Source of the DNA: Leclercia adecarboxylata
GTDB lineage: Bacteria; Pseudomonadota; Gammaproteobacteria; Enterobacterales; Enterobacteriaceae
DNA: 64,000 bases
Reading direction: 5' to 3'
Assembly: GCA_901472455.1 (NCBI GenBank)
Contig: LR590464.1
Location: 4,030,001-4,094,000, forward strand
This document shows, one piece after another, positions 41,656-53,345 of this stretch. The notes under the pieces were generated by a model. That model searched no databases. It saw only the letters and a list, made by a program, of their open reading frames with translations, and had not been told where the DNA came from. Numbering within the stretch: the first letter of the stretch is position 1; each line of letters begins with the position of its first letter. A program made the translations under genes and the position numbers.

Positions 41656-42400
41656 TTATTTCCCGCCCGCTAACTCAATAAAACTGCCCGTCACGTACGA
41701 CGCCTTCTCGCTCAACAGCCAGACAATCGGCCTGCGCCACCTCTTCAGGTTGGCCGCCGCGCTGCATCGGCAGCATCGACTTCACCCGGTCCACACGGCC
41801 CGGCTCACCGCCAGAAGCATGAATTTCCGTGTAGATCAGCCCAGGACGAACACAGTTAACCCGAATGCCCTGTGCGGCTACCTCCAGCGCTAACCCGGTA
41901 GTAAGAGAATCCACAGCACCTTTCGACGCCGCATAATCGACATATTCCCCCGGCGCACCAAGCCGTGAGGCAGCAGACGAGACATTCACAATCGCCCCGC
42001 CCTTACCGCCATGTTTCAGCGCCATGCGTTTTACCGCTTCACGACAGCAGAGGAAATACCCGGTCACGTTGGTGCCCAGCACCCGGTTGATACGCTCGGC
42101 AGAAAGATTTTCGATAGTGCTCTGCTCGAACAGGATCCCGGCGTTGTTAACCAGCGCCGTGAGGGGTTCGCCTTCACGATCGAGGCTGTCGAACATTGCC
42201 ATGACCTGCGCTTCGTCACTGATGTCGGCGCGCAAGGCAAAGGCCTTGCCGCCCTCTTCCACAATCTGTGCGATGACGTCGGTTGCAGCTTTGATGTTGT
42301 GGTGATAATTCACCGCCACGGTGTAGCCTTCCCTCGCCAGTTGCAGCGCAGTTGCTTTGCCAATTCCGCGGCTGGCACCGGTTACAAGTGCAATTGCCAT
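41656..42400 (-). CDS. ygfF: SDR-family oxidoreductase YgfF (one frameshift)
   Basis: 247 residues when repaired, as in K-12. Cofactor loop TGASRGIGKA (8-17), LVNNAG, and the catalytic serine and YAASK (VDYAASKGA). An extra C near 41733 shifts the last 30 codons; the repaired end has VTGSFIELAGGK. Substrate unknown. Confidence 0.92.
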
Positions 42401-42416
42401 TACACACCTCCAGAAA

Positions 42417-42457
42417 GAAAAAAGCCGGGTGGCGGCTTCGCCTTACCCGGCCTATAT
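42417..42457. repeat. REP unit between ygfF and gcvP
   Basis: GCCGGGTGGCGGCTTCGCC with inverted TTACCCGGCC, preceded by a run of A on the plus strand. It lies after gcvP in its transcription direction, so it may also protect or end that transcript. Confidence 0.75.
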
Positions 42458-42481
42458 CAATACCTTACTCTAGCTGAACGA

Positions 42482-45360
42482 TTACTGGTATTCGCTCATA
42501 GGTACACAGGAGCAGAACAGGTTGCGGTCGCCATAGACGTCATCAAGACGTTTCACGGTTGGCCAGTATTTGTTCGCTACGCCTGCCGGGAAGACCGCCA
42601 GCTCGCGGCTGTAAGCGTGGTTCCACTCAGCCACCATTTCGTGCTGCGTGTGTGGCGCATTGACCAGCGGGTTATCTTCCAGCGTCCATTCGCCGTCCAG
42701 CACGCGATCGATCTCCATGCGGATCGCCAGCATTGCATCAATAAAGCGGTCCAGCTCGGCTTTGCTCTCAGACTCGGTTGGCTCCACCATCAGCGTACCT
42801 GCAACCGGGAACGACATGGTTGGCGCGTGGAAGCCGTAGTCGATGAGGCGCTTGGCGATGTCCAGTTCGCTAATGCCACTCTGCTCTTTCAGCGGGCGAA
42901 TATCGAGAATACATTCGTGCGCCACGCGGCCATCGCGACCGGTGTAGAGCACCGGGAAAGCAGATTTCAGGCGAGTCGCGATGTAGTTAGCATTCAGGAT
43001 CGCCACCTGGCTTGCCTGCTTCAGCCCTTCTGCGCCCATCATGCGGATGTACATCCAGCTGATTGGCAGAATAGAGGCGCTACCAAACGGAGCCGCGGAA
43101 ACCGCGCCCTGACGGGTAAGCATGCCTTCGATCTGCACGACGCTGTGACCCGGTACGAACGGTGCCAGGTGCGCTTTGACGCCAATCGGACCCATGCCCG
43201 GGGCCGCCACCACCGTGCGGAATGCAGAAGGTTTTGTGCAGGTTCAGGTGAGATACGTCTGCGCCGATAAAGCCTGGTGTGGTGATCCCCACCTGGGCGT
43301 TCATGTTGGCACCATCGAGGTAAACCTGGCCGCCATGCTGGTGCACAATTTCGCACACTTCGCGGATGGTCTCTTCGTACACCCCGTGTGTAGACGGATA
43401 GGTCACCATGATGCAGGAGAGTTTATCGCTGGTCTGTTCCGCTTTAGCGCGCAGATCAGCCAGATCGATGTTGCCGTTTTTATCACAGGCCACGACCACC
43501 ACTTCCATCCCTGCCATCTGTGCAGAAGCCGGGTTGGTGCCGTGGGCGGAGCTTGGGATAAGACAGATATCACGATGGCCTTCGTTGCGGCTCTCGTGGT
43601 AGTGACGGATTGCCAGCAGACCCGCGTATTCGCCCTGTGCGCCAGAGTTCGGCTGCATGCAGAGCGCATCGTAACCGGTCAGTTTCACCAGCCAGTCGGA
43701 GAGCTGGTTGATCATCTGATGATAGCCTTCCGCCTGATCTGCCGGGCAGAACGGGTGCAGCTCAGCAAACTCCGGCCAGGTGATCGGGATCATCTCGGCG
43801 GCGGCGTTGAGCTTCATGGTGCAGGAACCCAGGCGGGATCATCGCCTGGTTCAGCGCCAGATCCTTGCGCTCCAGAGAGTGCATATAGCGCATCATCTCG
43901 GTTTCGCTGTGGTAGCGGTTGAATACCGGATGGGCCAGGATCGCGTCGTCGCGCAGCATGGTTGCCTGGATAGAGCGGCTGTCATGCGCCACCTCTTTGT
44001 CCAGGGTATCAATGTTCAGACCGTGGTCATCACCCAGCAGGACGTTGAACAGCACCTGAACATCTTCACGGGTGGTGGTCTCATCCAGCGTGATGCTGAC
44101 GGCATTCAGAATGTCGCTACGCAGGTTAATCTCTGCTGCCTCAGCGCGTGCCAGCACCGCCGCTTTGTCGGCCACTTCGACACACAAGGTATCGAAGAAG
44201 TGCGCGTGGCGCAGTTTTTGTCCTTTCTGCTGCAGACCGCAGGCCAGGATATCGGCCAGACGGTGAATACGGCTGGCGATACGTTTCAGGCCAACCGGGC
44301 CGTGGAAGACGGCGTACAGGCTGGCGATGTTAGCCAGCAGCACCTGTGAGGTACAGATGTTGGAGTTCGCTTTCTCACGACGAATATGCTGCTCGCGCGT
44401 CTGCATCGCCATGCGCAGGGCGGTGTTACCGGCGGCATCTTTCGACACACCGATAATACGGCCTGGCATGGAGCGTTTGAATTCATCTTTAGCGGCGAAG
44501 AAGGCCGCGTGTGGACCGCCGTAGCCCATCGGTACGCCGAAGCGCTGTGCGGAGCCGAAGACAATGTCTGCGCCTTGTTTGCCCGGGCAGTTAACAGCAC
44601 CAGCGCCATAAAATCAGCCGCCACGCTGACGACAACTTTGCGCGCTTTCAGCTCGGCAATCAGAGTCGTGTAATCGTGAACTTCACCGGTAGTGCCCACC
44701 TGCTGCAACAGCACGCCAAACACATCCTGGTGATCCAGCACTTTCTCTGCGTCATCCACAATCACTTCAAAACCAAAGGTTTCGGCACGCGTACGTACCA
44801 CGTCGAGGGTTTGTGGTGTGAATATCGGCGGCGACGAAGAAGCGGTTCGCCCCCTTCAGTTTGCTGACGCGTTTCGCCATCGCCATTGCTTCGGCGGCGG
44901 CGGTGGCTTCATCCAGCAGCGAGGCGGAGGCGATGTCCAGACCGGTCAGATCCAGCGTCACCTGCTGGAAGTTCAACAGTGCTTCCAGACGGCCCTGCGA
45001 GACTTCCGGCTGATACGGGGTGTACGCGGTGTACCAGCCCGGGTTTTCCAGCATGTTGCGCAGAATACACCGGCGGCAACTGCACGTTGGTGTAGCCCAT
45101 GCCAATGTAAGACTTAAAGCGCTTGTTCAGGCCGGCAATGGCCTTCAGTTCTGCCAGCGCGGCAAATTCAGGTCGTGGCTTCACCCCACCTGCGGCGGGG
45201 TGGCGAGCTGAATATCCTTTGGCACGATCTGCGAAATCAGTGCGTTTAACGAATCCGCGCCAACCGTCTTCAGCATCTCCTGCTGTTGCTGAGCATCCGG
45301 CCCAATGTGACGTTCAATGAAGGCGCCACGGTTTTCAAGCTGGCTTAAAGTCTGTGTCAT
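42482..45360 (-). CDS. gcvP: Glycine decarboxylase P protein GcvP (several frameshifts)
   Basis: 957 residues expected; here 2879 bases against 2874. It decarboxylates glycine with PLP and passes the aminomethyl group to lipoyl-GcvH. The PLP lysine is in [14 protein letters not shown] near 43230. Start [20 protein letters not shown] and end PMSEYQ match K-12. Breaks are visible near 45190, 45065, 44815, 44580, 43835, 43210 and possibly others. It is last in gcvT-gcvH-gcvP. Confidence 0.95.
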
Positions 45361-45396
45361 GAGCGATGGTTCCTGAAACGTGCAGTGAATGTGTTT

Positions 45397-45482
45397 TCTC
45401 CCTCTCCCTAAGGGAGAGGGCTGGGGTGAAGGTGTCGTCTGTTCCCCTCACCCTACCCTCTCCCCACAGGGGAGAGGGAAAA
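45397..45482. repeat. Inverted CCCTCTCCC repeat between gcvH and gcvP
   Basis: Two palindromes (CCCTCTCCC / GGGAGAGGG and CCCTCTCCCC / GGGGAGAGGG) joined by GGGGTGAAGG and CCCCTCACCC. This is a dispersed intergenic repeat of enterobacteria and forms a large stem inside the gcv operon, where it may tune gcvP expression or mRNA decay. Confidence 0.8.
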
Positions 45483-45485
45483 GGC

Positions 45486-45877
45486 TTATTCGTCTTCCAG
45501 TAATGCTTCGTACGCGGTCGCATCCAGCAGCGCGGCAACCTGCGCTTCGTCGCTGCTTTGATCTTAAAGATCCAGCCGCCTTCATACGGTTCGCTGTTAA
45601 CCAGTTCCGGGGAGTCGCTCAGCGCGTCGTTTACCGCAACGATTTCACCGCTCACCGGGGCATAGATATCAGAAGCGGCTTTTAACCGACTCGGCCACTG
45701 CGCAGTCATCGCCCCGCCGCTTACGGTCGCGCCAACGTCGGGCAGATCTACAAACACCATGTCACCCAACAGCTCCTGGGCGTGTTCGGTGATGCCCACG
45801 GTATAAGTACCGTCGGCTTCTTTGCGCAGCCACTCGTGTTCTTTGCTGTATTTCAGTTCTGCTGGCACATTGCTCAT
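45486..45877 (-). CDS. gcvH: Glycine cleavage H protein GcvH (three or more indels)
   Basis: 129 residues when repaired. It begins [16 protein letters not shown]. The lipoylated lysine is in [12 protein letters not shown]; in the raw frame it is disturbed by an extra G near 45720 and an extra A near 45686. A missing base near 45558 hides the end, ALLEDE. It carries the aminomethyl group between GcvP and GcvT. Confidence 0.94.
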
Positions 45878-45899
45878 TGAATTTCTCCTGATAAAATGA

Positions 45900-46994
45900 T
45901 TAGGCGACGGCTTACCGGCGCGAACAAAAATCGGTTTGGTCACGCGGACCGGCATTTCGCGGTTGCGGATCTGCACCACGGCAGTCTCGCCAATACCCGC
46001 CGGCACACGTGCCAGAGCAATACTGTAACCCAGCGTCGGTGAGAAGGTGCCGCTGGTGATAATGCCTTCGCAGTGGTTGCCATTGGCATCGGTGAAACGC
46101 ACCGGCAGCTCGCCGCGCAACACGCCTTTCTCGGTCATCACCAGGCCAACCAGCTGCCTCGGTGCCTTCTCACGCTGCTGCTCCAGCACCTCACGACCGA
46201 TAAAGTCGCGATCGGCCGGTTCCCACGCGATGGTCCAGCCCATATTGGCCGCCAGCGGAGAGACGCCTTCGTCCATCTCCTGGCCGTACAAATTCATGCC
46301 CGCTTCCAGACGCAGCGTGTCGCGCGCGCCCAGACCGGCTGGCTTAACGCCCGCTTCCACCAGGGCACGCCAGAAGTCGGCCGCTTTTTCGTTCGGCATC
46401 GCAATTTCATAGCCGCTTCACCGGTGTAACCGGTGGTAGCCACAAACAGATCGCCCGTCTGCACGCCAAAGAACGGCTTCATGCCGTCGGTGGCCTGGCG
46501 CTGTTCATCGCTGAACAGTGACGCGGCTTTCGCCTGCGCGTTCGGCCCTTGCACCGCAATCAGCGACAGGTCATCACGCACGGTGATGTCGATGGCATAA
46601 GGTTCAGCGTGTTGGGTGATCCAGGCGAGGTCTTTTTCACGGGTGGCAGAGTTAACAACGAGGCGGAAGAAATCATCGGAGAGGTAATAGACGATCAGGT
46701 CGTCAATCACGCCGCCGGAGGCATTCAGCATGCCGGAATAGAGCGCTTTGCCCGGCTTCGTGAGCTTCGCCACGTCGTTCGCCAGCAGATAACGCAGAAA
46801 ATCCCGGGTGCGGCTGCCGTGCAGATCGACAATGGTCATATGCGAGACGTCGAACATACCGGCATCGGTGCGCACCGCATGATGCTCATCAATCTGCGAA
46901 CCGTAATGCAGCGGCAATCATCCAGCCATGGAAAATCGACCATGCGAGCACCGCATAAGGTGTGTTGTTCGTACAAAGGCGTCTGTTGAGCCAT
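45900..46994 (-). CDS. gcvT: Aminomethyltransferase GcvT (several frameshifts)
   Basis: 364 residues when repaired; length 1095 bases equals the K-12 length because insertions and deletions cancel. It begins [20 protein letters not shown]. The folate-site region FDVSHM and NPCGLGARD-like [18 protein letters not shown] are seen. Breaks lie near 46940, 46918, 46412 and 45922. It transfers the C1 unit to tetrahydrofolate. First gene of gcvTHP. Confidence 0.95.
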
Positions 46995-47603
46995 CTTATC
47001 CTCGTTGAATGAGCAGGGCTGTCATGCGTTTTTATGCTGAAAAATTCACCATAAAACCCGGCATCGGCATCACTCCCGGACACCGACGCAAACGTTCTCT
47101 TTTACCTGAACTTACCACTGAAAACGGTGGTTAACCATAAGGAAAAACGGGCCATCACATTAGCTTATGGTCAAAAATGCCAACAAAGCGTACAGAGTTA
47201 TTCACTACAAAAATGCGAAACATTCCGCACAAACGCAAAGCCGGGAAGATGGGATTCAGCACAGGGTGATATTTAGTGCGGAAAAATGCGCGAAATTTCC
47301 GTAACATAAAAATCGAGAGATTAGATTATCTAATGCGAAAAAGTCGGTGAAATTAGATTATTTCAAACGAAGGAATTCCCCCGGCCCACAGGCCGGGAGA
47401 ATAAAGTGTGACGGGGGGTCAAATAGACAACGTCATTCAGATTGCAGCACAAAAACCATTACAACGTTTTTGAACAACGCTGGCACTGGCCTTAAAGGGG
47501 CGAGGCCGGGTAACGTGGCAAGCCTCAGCGTCCCCAGAAGCTCATTCTGGTCAGTAAGCAGACGCAGCCAACGCAGAGGCAACCTGAAGGATGCAGTATG
47601 TTT
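46995..47603 (-). promoter_or_regulatory. gcvTHP leader and control region
   Basis: 609 bases without a gene. A PurR-like box lies at 47086-47101. CTAAT pentamers, the core of GcvA sites, occur on either strand at 47159-47163, 47320-47324, 47330-47334 and 47352-47356. K-12 gcvTHP is controlled by GcvA, GcvR, Lrp and PurR, so this fits. The right part (47370-47600) shows a GGCCCACAGGCCGGG palindrome and nothing else. I see no glycine riboswitch. Confidence 0.65.
47086..47101 (-). promoter_or_regulatory. PurR-like box upstream of gcvT
   Basis: ACGCAAACGTTCTCTT matches the PurR consensus ACGCAAACGTTTNCNT at most positions and lies about 90 bases before gcvT. PurR control of gcvTHP is known in K-12. 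Confidence 0.7.
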
Positions 47604-48807
47604 TTAGCGCAGCCAGTCCGGCAGATCGTTAAGACCCATCGCCTGACGCAGGAGCTGTGGCTTAACACCCGGGAGGGTATCAGCCAGCTTCAGGCCGAGG
47701 TCGCGCAGCAGTTTTTTCGCCGGGTTGGCACCGGCAAACAGCTCGCGGAAGCCCTGCATGCCTGCCAGCATCATGGCCGCACTGTGTTTACGGCTGCGCT
47801 CGTACCGGCGCAGATAAAGATGCTGGCCGATGTCCTTGCCGTCACGCTGTAAGCGGCGAAGTTCGCTCACCAGCTCGGCAGCATCCATAAAGCCCAGGTT
47901 AACTCCCTGCCCGGCCAGCGGATGAATGGTGTGTGGCCGCGTCACCCACCAGCGCCAGACGATGCGCCGCGAACTGGCGCGCATAGCGACCGGTTAACGG
48001 GAACACCTGCCGCTCGCTTTCGACGGCGCAAAGTCCCAGTCGGTTATCGAAGGCCATACACAGAGCCTGATTGAACTCGTCGGCTGATGCCTCCTGCATC
48101 TGCTGCGCCTTCTCGGGTGAAAGCGACCAGACGATTGAGCAAAGGCGCGGATCGCTGAGAGGCAGGAAAGCGAGAATGCCATCATTGTGGAAAATCTGCC
48201 GGGCCACGGCCTGATGCGGCTCCACGGTGCGAATAGTAGCCACCAGCGCATGGTGGCGGTAGTCCCAGTACGTCAGCGGAATGTCGGCTTTGTTACGCAG
48301 CCAGGAGTTTGCCCCGTCGGCCCCCACCACCAGGCGAGCAGTCAGCATATCGCCACTTTGCAGGGTAATGAACGCATCGTTTTCGCCCCAGGCAACCTGC
48401 TGCAGCTGCGCGGGGGCAATCAGGGTAACGTCGCTGCACTGTTGCGCTTTCTGCCACAATGCATGGTGAATCACGGCGTTTTCGATGATATGGCCGAGAT
48501 GGCTGTAGCTCATGCTTTCATCATCAAAAGCGATATGCCCGAAGCTGTCTTTATCCCACACTTCCATGCCGTGATAACGGCTGGCGCGCTGGGCAATAAT
48601 GTCTGACCAGACGCCGATCCGCGTGAGCAGCTTTTCACTGGCGGCGTTGATCGCCGAAACACGGAGTTCAGGCGGCGCATCAGAAGCGACTGGCTGAGGC
48701 TGTTTCTGCTCCAGCACCGCCACGCGCAGACCGCTGCCCTGCAAACCACAGGCCAGCGCCAGTCCTACCATTCCGCCACCGACAATGGCAACATCAACAT
48801 TCTGCAC
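47604..48807 (-). CDS. ubiI: Ubiquinone C5-hydroxylase UbiI (VisC) (one frameshift)
   Basis: 400 residues when repaired. FAD-binding GGGMVGLALA at 10-19, the second FAD motif VVGADGANSWLR, and the third (LVGDAAHTIHPLAGQGVNLG) which is split by an extra base near 47937. It hydroxylates the ubiquinone ring at C5. It is last in ygfB-pepP-ubiH-ubiI, 12 bases after ubiH. Confidence 0.94.
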
Positions 48808-48819
48808 TTTGTTTACTCC

Positions 48820-50000
48820 TTAGCGAGCGACCCAACCGAGAGTCCTCTGCGCCAGCACATCGCGTGCCGGAATGAATAATTCCATCGCCATCAACCCCAG
48901 GTTACGCCCGACAACCAGCGGTGCCCAGCGATTGGCAAACAGGTGTACCAGCCCGTCGGTCACGCCGATGGTCGCCTCTTTATCTGCCTGACGTCGTTTC
49001 TGATACTGGCACAGCACCGGATATGCTCCGCAATCCTGCTGTTGTTCAAACGCCTGCGCCAGCGTTTCGGCAAGGGTCATCACATCGCGCAGCCCGAGGT
49101 TAAAGCCCTGTCCGGCGATAGGGTGTAACGTCTGCGCCGCATTGCCTACCAGCGCGACGCGATGGGAGACAGACTGCGACGCCGTGGTTAATGCCCAGCG
49201 GATAGGCTGAACGCTTCCCGGCCTGGGTGATACGCCCCAGCCCGCCAGCCAAAGGCTTTTGCAGTTCGGCGCAGAAGCGTTCGTCAGACCAGCCCTGCAC
49301 TTCATCCGCTTTTTCCAGCGGATGGCACCAGACCAGCGAGCTGCGCCCCTGCGACATAGGCAGCATGGCCAGCGGGCCATGCTGGGTAAAACGTTCAAAA
49401 GGCGCGGCCACGGTGCGGCTCGGCGGTGGCCACGTTAGCAATCACCGCCAGTTGATGGTACGGCTGTTGCTGCCACTGAATTCCGCACTGCTGGCCGAGC
49501 GCCGAACGGGAGCCATCGGCCGCCACCAGCAGTTGTCCATCGAGCGTAGTGCCGTCATTCAGCGTGACGCTGACCGACGTTTCGCTGCGGGTAAAATGCT
49601 CGACACGTGCCGGGCAATGTAGCGTTACGCCTGGAGCATCCTGCAACAGACGGAACAGGCGCAGCCCCACGTCGTGCAGCTCGACCACCTGCCCCAGCGC
49701 ATCAATGCGATAATCCTGCGCCTCAAGGGTGACAAACCCGGCGTGGCCCCGATCGCTGACATGAACGGTTTCGATAGCGGTGGCGCAATCGGCAATCGCC
49801 TGCCAGATACCACTGCGGGCCAGCTGCTGGCAGGTGCCCTGCGCCAGGGCGATGGCACGGCCATCAAACCCCGGATGGCCGGTCGATTGTGGTGCCACGG
49901 CTTCCACCAGATGGACCGGAAGCTTACCCTGGGTCAGCGTGGAGAGGGTCAGCGCCAGCGTTGCTCCCGTCATGCCTCCGCCAACAATGATGATGCTCAT
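48820..50000 (-). CDS. ubiH: Ubiquinone C6-hydroxylase UbiH (two frameshifts)
   Basis: About 392 residues when repaired. FAD motifs: VGGGMTGATLAL at the start, VAADGSRSALG, and ALVGNAAQTLHPIAGQGFNLG. Extra bases near 49420 and 49218 explain 1181 bases against 1179. The start ATG overlaps the pepP stop (ATGA). It hydroxylates the ring at C6 in aerobic ubiquinone synthesis. Confidence 0.94.
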
Positions 50001-51312
50001 GAGCGTGCCGCCGCCATCAGGGCTTCAATCTCGTCGGCATTTTTCACCACGGAGGCCGTCAGGTTTTCGTTACCGGTTTCGGTGATCACAATGTCATCTT
50101 CAATACGAATGCCGATACCGCGATACTGGGCGGGCACATCGGGCATCCGGGGCAATATAGAGTCCCGGTTCAACGGTCAGCACCATTCCCGGCTCCAGCA
50201 CGCGCGAACGTTCCGGGCCATACACGCCCACGTCATGCACGTCCAGCCCCAGCCAGTGGCTCAGGCCATGCATAAAGAAGGGACGGTGAGCATTGTCAGC
50301 AATCAGCTGATCGACGTCGCCGTTAAGAATACCCAGATCCACCAGCCCGCTAACCATAATCCGCACCACTTCCCCGGTGACATCCTGAATGGAGGTGCCG
50401 GGGCGGAACAGCATCAGCGCGGTGTCCAGCGAGTGCAGCACGATGTCGTAGATTTCGCGCTGGGCCGGGGTAAACTTGCCGTTCACCGGGAAGGTGCGGG
50501 TGATATCACCGGCATAGCCTTTAAATTCGCATCCGGCATCAATCAGTACCAGATCGCCATCCCGCAGTTCAGACTCGTTTTCGGTGTAATGCAGAATGCA
50601 GCCATTTTCACCGCCGCCAACGATGGTGTTGTACGCCGGATAGCGCGCGCCGTGGCGCGTAAACTCATGGTGAATTTCGCCTTCCAGCTGATATTCGAAC
50701 ATCCCCGGACGGCACTTTTGCATCGCCCGGGTATGGGCCAGAGCGCTAATCTCCCCCGCTTTACGCATGACATCCAGCTCTTCGTCTGACTTAAACAGGC
50801 GCAGCTCGTGGACGGCAGGACGCCAGTCGGTGAGGGTTGCGGGTGCCTTCAGGTTTTGCCGGGAACCTTTACGCAGCTTATCCAGCGCGGCAAAGACAAT
50901 CTCGTCGGCATAAGCGTATTCACCCTGCGCGTGGTAGACCGTGTCCAGGCCATTGAGCAACTGGTAAAGCTGCTCGTTGATTTCGCTGAACGCCAGGGCG
51001 CGATCGACGCCCAGCTTTTCCCGGCGCGGCCTGCTGGCCCAGACGGCGACCAAACCAGATCTCGGCGGTGAGATCCCGGACGCGGTTAAACAGCACGCTG
51101 TGGTTGTGGGTATCGTGACTTTTAATCAGCACCAGCACCGACTCCGGCTCGTTAAAGCCGGTGAAGTACCAGAAATCACTGCTCTGGCGGTACGGATATT
51201 CGCTATCGTTGCTGCGTGTGGCTTCCGGTGCGGCAAAAATCAACGCGGCGCTGCCCGGCTGCATCGTAGCCAGCAGCGCCTGACGGCGGCGAAGATACTC
51301 TTGCTGAGTCAT
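49997..51312 (-). CDS. pepP: Xaa-Pro aminopeptidase PepP (two frameshifts)
   Basis: 437 residues when repaired. N-terminal creatinase-like domain (RRRQALLATMQPGSAALIF), then the pita-bread domain with metal ligands: LIDAGCEFKGYAGDITRTF (two Asp), HGLSHWLGLDVHDVG (His), VEPGLY (Glu) and the last Glu in RIEDD. Extra bases near 51035 and 50140. It releases the N-terminal residue before proline. Its stop overlaps ubiH by 4 bases. Confidence 0.94.
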
Positions 51313-51333
51313 GACACCCTCCAGTAGTTTTTA

Positions 51334-51912
51334 TTAGTGTAAGGTTGGTTTACGCACTTCCGGCGCAGTGGGCTGTGTGCGCGTAAAGGTATCGTGGCAG
51401 AGCAGAGACGCAACGCGCACGTACTCGATGATCTCTTCGAGGGACATCTCCAGCTCTTCCTGATCTTCGTCTTCATCGTAGCCCAGTTGAGCGATGTTAC
51501 GCAGATCGTCGATCGCTTCTCCCGCTTCGCCCGTCACTTTTTCGAGCTTAGGCTGCGTCACACCCAATCCTAACAGATAGTGGTTGACCCAACCGGCCAG
51601 CGCATCGGCGCGTTCGAATACGCTGACGCCGTCTCCATCAGGCAGATAAAGCTGAAAAAGGAAACCGTCATCTTCGAGCGCATCGCTGGTTGCGCCATGC
51701 ATATTGCGCAACGCCTGGGCGAGATCGTGGCCGAACGCCAGACCTTCGTTCGTCAGGTCGTGAACCAGCGGCAGCCATGAGCTGTCGTTGTTTCCACCAC
51801 ACAGCATCCCGCTGATCAGACCGTGCATTTCAGCCGGCGTTAACCCCACGCCTTGCTGGTTCAGTAACTGGCTAACGTCGTTGTAACCAGGCATTTCGTT
51901 CTGTATAGACAT
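51334..51912 (-). CDS. ygfB: UPF0149 family protein YgfB
   Basis: 192 residues from the ATG at 51912, the K-12 length. All-helical acidic protein with LISGMLCGG and VNHYLLGLG motifs of the family; the tail carries an acidic cluster ([12 protein letters not shown]). Head of the pepP-ubiH-ubiI operon. Function in enterobacteria unknown; the Pseudomonas homologue affects gene expression. Confidence 0.93.
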   Translation of the reverse strand: MSIQNEMPGYNDVSQLLNQQGVGLTPAEMHGLISGMLCGGNNDSSWLPLVHDLTNEGLAFGHDLAQALRNMHGATSDALEDDGFLFQLYLPDGDGVSVFERADALAGWVNHYLLGLGVTQPKLEKVTGEAGEAIDDLRNIAQLGYDEDEDQEELEMSLEEIIEYVRVASLLCHDTFTRTQPTAPEVRKPTLH

Positions 51913-52012
51913 GGCATTCGTCATCAATGGGAGGAATATTCATGATATGCTACCACTTTGGACCCTGGTGAACCAGAATAGGGCTTGTATCTACGCACCA
52001 GGGTAGCTATAG

Positions 52013-52408
<396 letters not shown>

Positions 52409-52449
52409 CACTTCGTGGTCTACTATGGTAGAGTGACCCTGAAGGAAAA

Positions 52450-52632
52450 ATTTCTCTGAGATGTTCGCATGCGGGCCAGTCCCCTGAGCCGATATTTCAT
52501 ACCACAAGAATGTGGCGCTCCATGGTTGGTGAGCATGCTCGGTTCGTCCGAGAAGCCTTAAAATCATGACGACACATTCACCTTGAACCAAGGGTTCAAG
52601 GTTACAGCCTGCGGCGGCATCTCGGAGATTCC
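52450..52632 (+). ncRNA. ssrS: 6S RNA
   Basis: 183 bases, nearly the K-12 sequence, from ATTTCTCTGAGATGTTCGCA to CGGAGATTCC. The closing stem, the central bubble mimicking an open promoter and GGGTTCAAGG are conserved. It binds sigma-70 RNA polymerase in stationary phase. Processed from a transcript that also covers ygfA. Confidence 0.96.
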
Positions 52633-52657
52633 CTCACCTTTCTACTCAGCGACTACC

Positions 52658-53255
52658 ATGACGCAACTTCCTGAAGTTCCTGCCTCACGTCAACACATTC
52701 GTCAGTTAATTCGTCAGCATCGCAGAGCCTTAACGCCTGAACAGCAAGCCCATTTTGCGCAACAAGCCGCGGCCCGCATGATGGCGTATCCGCCCGTCGT
52801 AATGGCGCACACCGTCGCCCTGTTTCTCTCTTTTGATGGCGAACTTGACACCCAACCGCTGATCGATGAACTCTGGCGCACCGGAAAAAAAAGTTTACCT
52901 GCCGGTACTGCACCCTTTCAGTCCGGGAAATCTGCTGTTTCTGCACTACCATCCTCATAGCGAACTGGTGGTGAATCGTCTGAAAATCACCGAACCGAAA
53001 CTGGACGTGCGCGACGTGTTGCCGCTTGAGCAACTGGATGTGCTGGTAACGCCGCTGGTGGCTTTTGATAAAAGCGGTCAGCGTTTAGGTATGGGCGGAG
53101 GATTTTACGATCGCACGTTGCAGAACTGGCAGCAGCATGGCCTGCAACCGGTGGGCTACGCACATGATTGCCAGGGCGTTGAAAAGTTGCCGGTGGAAAA
53201 ATGGGATATTCCGCTGCCGGCGGTAGTGACACCGTCGAAGATCTGGCAGTGGTGA
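52658..53255 (+). CDS. ygfA: 5-formyltetrahydrofolate cyclo-ligase (one frameshift)
   Basis: 198 residues when repaired. Starts MTQLPEVPASRQHIRQLIRQ; ATP/folate motif GMGGGFYDRTL near residue 145. One extra A in a run of eight A at 52887-52894 splits the gene. It recycles 5-formyl-THF. Downstream of and co-transcribed with 6S RNA. Confidence 0.93.
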
Positions 53256-53257
53256 AA

Positions 53258-53337
53258 AAAGCCGGGTGGCGACTCCGCCTTACCCGGCCAGTAAGATCCG
53301 CAGGCCCGGCAAGCGAAGCGCCGCCGGGGATCAGATG
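53258..53337. repeat. REP pair (BIME-like) between ygfA and serA
   Basis: GCCGGGTGGCGACTCCGCCT with inverted ACCCGGCC, then GGCCCGGCAAGCGAAGCGCC and GCCGGGG, the same two-unit order as at 13536. Confidence 0.8.
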
Positions 53338-53345
53338 GCACTCAC

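Noticed and set aside
42011..43270. 419-codon open frame on the plus strand across ygfF and gcvP
   Set aside because: It spans two real genes and their gap on the opposite strand and resembles no protein.
46995..47603. Possible glycine riboswitch before gcvT
   Set aside because: No tandem aptamer core is recognisable, and enterobacterial gcvTHP is controlled by GcvA, PurR and Lrp, whose sites are visible.
49674..50789. 371-codon open frame on the plus strand opposite ubiH and pepP
   Set aside because: Antisense to two conserved genes; no protein-like features.
53256..53345. SibC/ibsC-type toxin RNA between ygfA and serA, as in K-12
   Set aside because: The gap is only 90 bases and is filled by a REP pair.
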